This document shows, in pieces, positions 40,805 through 41,842 of a stretch of 41,842 bases of DNA. The DNA is taken from positions 1 to 41,842 of the forward strand of contig JANQKI010000050.1 of the NCBI GenBank assembly GCA_028281165.1, written 5' to 3'. Numbering within the stretch: position 1 is the first letter of the stretch; the number at the start of each line of letters is the position of its first letter. The translations under genes and the position numbers were made by a program. The stretch comes from Opitutaceae bacterium. Its GTDB lineage: Bacteria > Verrucomicrobiota > Verrucomicrobiia > Opitutales > Opitutaceae. The notes beneath the pieces are model-generated. The model worked only from the letters and a program-made list of their open reading frames with translations, was not told the origin of the DNA and ran no database searches.

Positions 40805-41842
40805 CTAGGCTTCCGACCGATTCATGGCCCTGCTGGCAAAAAGGTAGATGGCCCCGCAAGCTATCCAACAAGGCAATACGTTAAAGTGAGGAAGATAGCC
40901 TCTGGTTTGAGCAAGGTAAAGAGCGATCCCAACGGGAACCACCCAAGCCACGAGCGCTATCCAGTTGAACTGCAGTCCCAACTTTTCGGCCGGATTGCTT
41001 AGAACGCCAAAGCGCTTCGAGAAAAAGTGGTCGACCACAATGATCGCGCCAACAGGAGCCAGGATCGTTCCATAAATCCCGACAAAACCAATCAAGTTCA
41101 TGGCGAAAGCGGGAAAGATCCCAGCAATCGTGCAAATGCTTCCAGCAATGACGGTTGCGGTCGCGCGCGACATGCTTGGCATGATCCCCTGAAAGGCGAG
41201 TCCTGCGCGATAGATCGTCGGATTGGCCGTGGTCCAACCAGCAACGACGACGCAAATCAGGCCAGCCACGCCAACCGCATCATAGGCCATCGGCCCAGGA
41301 GCAACACCTTGAGCTGGATCAGCTCCCAAAGCTCGCACCCAATAAGTCAGCAGGAGAGCGGCGCAAATCCAAGCGACGTAATGCCCTAAATACATCCCAG
41401 CGGCCGATGCCCAACCATACGAGGGCTTTTTCGCGAAACGCAAAACCGACATGTCCGACATCCCGAAGTGCATAGCGGCATTGCAAAACCAGGCGAAGAA
41501 AACCACGCCCCAGAATCCGATCTTCTTTTCCGCTCCCTCAACTGGCTGCAAAAGCTCGACGATGTTTACCGTTCCAAGCTTGGCCAAGGTCACAATCCCG
41601 CATGCCAGAAAAATAAGAAACATCCAAGGCGCCGCGATATGGCTCACGCGAGCCACCACGCTATAGCCCCGAACGGCAACGAAAGTCATTACTCCGCCAA
41701 TGAAGAGGCAGACGACCGTCCACGCAACCCCGGTTGGCATGGTATCCGAGAAGGTCGGCATGCGCACGTTGTCGAAGGGAACGCCAACCGCCGTAGCCGA
41801 AACGGTCACCATCGCTCCAGCCAGAAAGCAAAAGGCCACCCC
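40805..41842 (-). CDS. NCS1-like purine/pyrimidine permease family transporter (5' part outside window)
   Basis: The minus-strand frame is open to the right edge, so the N-terminus lies beyond 41842. The GTG near 41839 is internal. At least 345 residues with about nine membrane segments are visible. TANPTIYRAGLAFQGIMP, NLIGFVGIYGTILAPVGAII and the C-terminal pattern of short segments ending ASRAMNRSEA resemble nucleobase:cation symporter-1 (cytosine permease-like) proteins. Relatives beside sulfatases and sugar-acid genes may carry other small molecules, so the substrate is open. It leads the operon with the 56-aa protein and sulfatase. The inner membrane is the expected location. Confidence 0.8.
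   Translation of the reverse strand, partial: GVAFCFLAGAMVTVSATAVGVPFDNVRMPTFSDTMPTGVAWTVVCLFIGGVMTFVAVRGYSVVARVSHIAAPWMFLIFLACGIVTLAKLGTVNIVELLQPVEGAEKKIGFWGVVFFAWFCNAAMHFGMSDMSVLRFAKKPSYGWASAAGMYLGHYVAWICAALLLTYWVRALGADPAQGVAPGPMAYDAVGVAGLICVVVAGWTTANPTIYRAGLAFQGIMPSMSRATATVIAGSICTIAGIFPAFAMNLIGFVGIYGTILAPVGAIIVVDHFFSKRFGVLSNPAEKLGLQFNWIALVAWVVPVGIALYLAQTRGYLPHFNVLPCWIACGAIYLFASRAMNRSEA

Overview
The window looks like a chromosomal stretch of a marine, polysaccharide-degrading verrucomicrobium, most likely class Opitutae (Puniceicoccales/Pelagicoccus-like). This is inferred from family content. Three large TonB-dependent receptors carry the N-terminal signature EVFELSPFxVD seen in that group. 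There is also a Gloeo/Verruco-repeat (GloVer) protein, a DUF1080 protein, a formylglycine sulfatase, a GH78 rhamnosidase and a cluster of LacI regulators. Most start codons lack a clear Shine-Dalgarno sequence.

Layout. 1-2922: the end of an EamA/DMT permease, then an OmpR-type response regulator and its histidine kinase. 2941-3023: a REPIN-like inverted doublet. 3041-8843: a helical-repeat envelope protein of unknown function, a GloVer-repeat protein with about 14 repeats, and an extremely Asp-rich secreted protein with a 45-bp periodic repeat. 8968-11887: a cytidylate-kinase-like gene followed by a decayed, AT-richer zone. This zone holds an apparent C-terminal scrap of rtcB, an orphan 428-aa protein and at least one more possible gene remnant. 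11888-19121: a carbohydrate block with DUF1080 hydrolase, IlvD/Edd sugar-acid dehydratase, LamG protein, GH78 alpha-L-rhamnosidase and a GntR/FadR-type regulator. 19218-21452: a secreted cytochrome c / copper-monooxygenase-like / TPR fusion.

21537-38998: the core of the window. Three divergent pairs of TonB-dependent receptor and LacI regulator occur (24533/24738, 30430/30633, 35220/35552). The second and third pairs are a tandem duplication that kept regulator, receptor, a 5' leader of about 45 bp and a terminator of the same design. Between pairs one and two lies a compact catabolic operon: cyclase-family hydrolase, OtnC-like class II aldolase/decarboxylase, YgiN-like monooxygenase and isocitrate/isopropylmalate-type dehydrogenase, followed by a DCC-family thiol protein. 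CGTTA-type palindromes occur in all three divergent intergenic regions and are candidate LacI operators.

39041-41842 (minus strand): an operon of NCS1-like permease (cut by the window edge), a 56-aa membrane protein and a lipoprotein sulfatase. The small gene overlaps the sulfatase start by ATGA.

Working model (inference): outer-membrane receptors import oligosaccharides or glycosides released by rhamnosidase and sulfatase activity. Each receptor is controlled by its own LacI protein, and the resulting sugar acids are degraded by the dehydratase and the OtnC/dehydrogenase operon. No tRNA, rRNA, CRISPR array or intact transposase was recognised.
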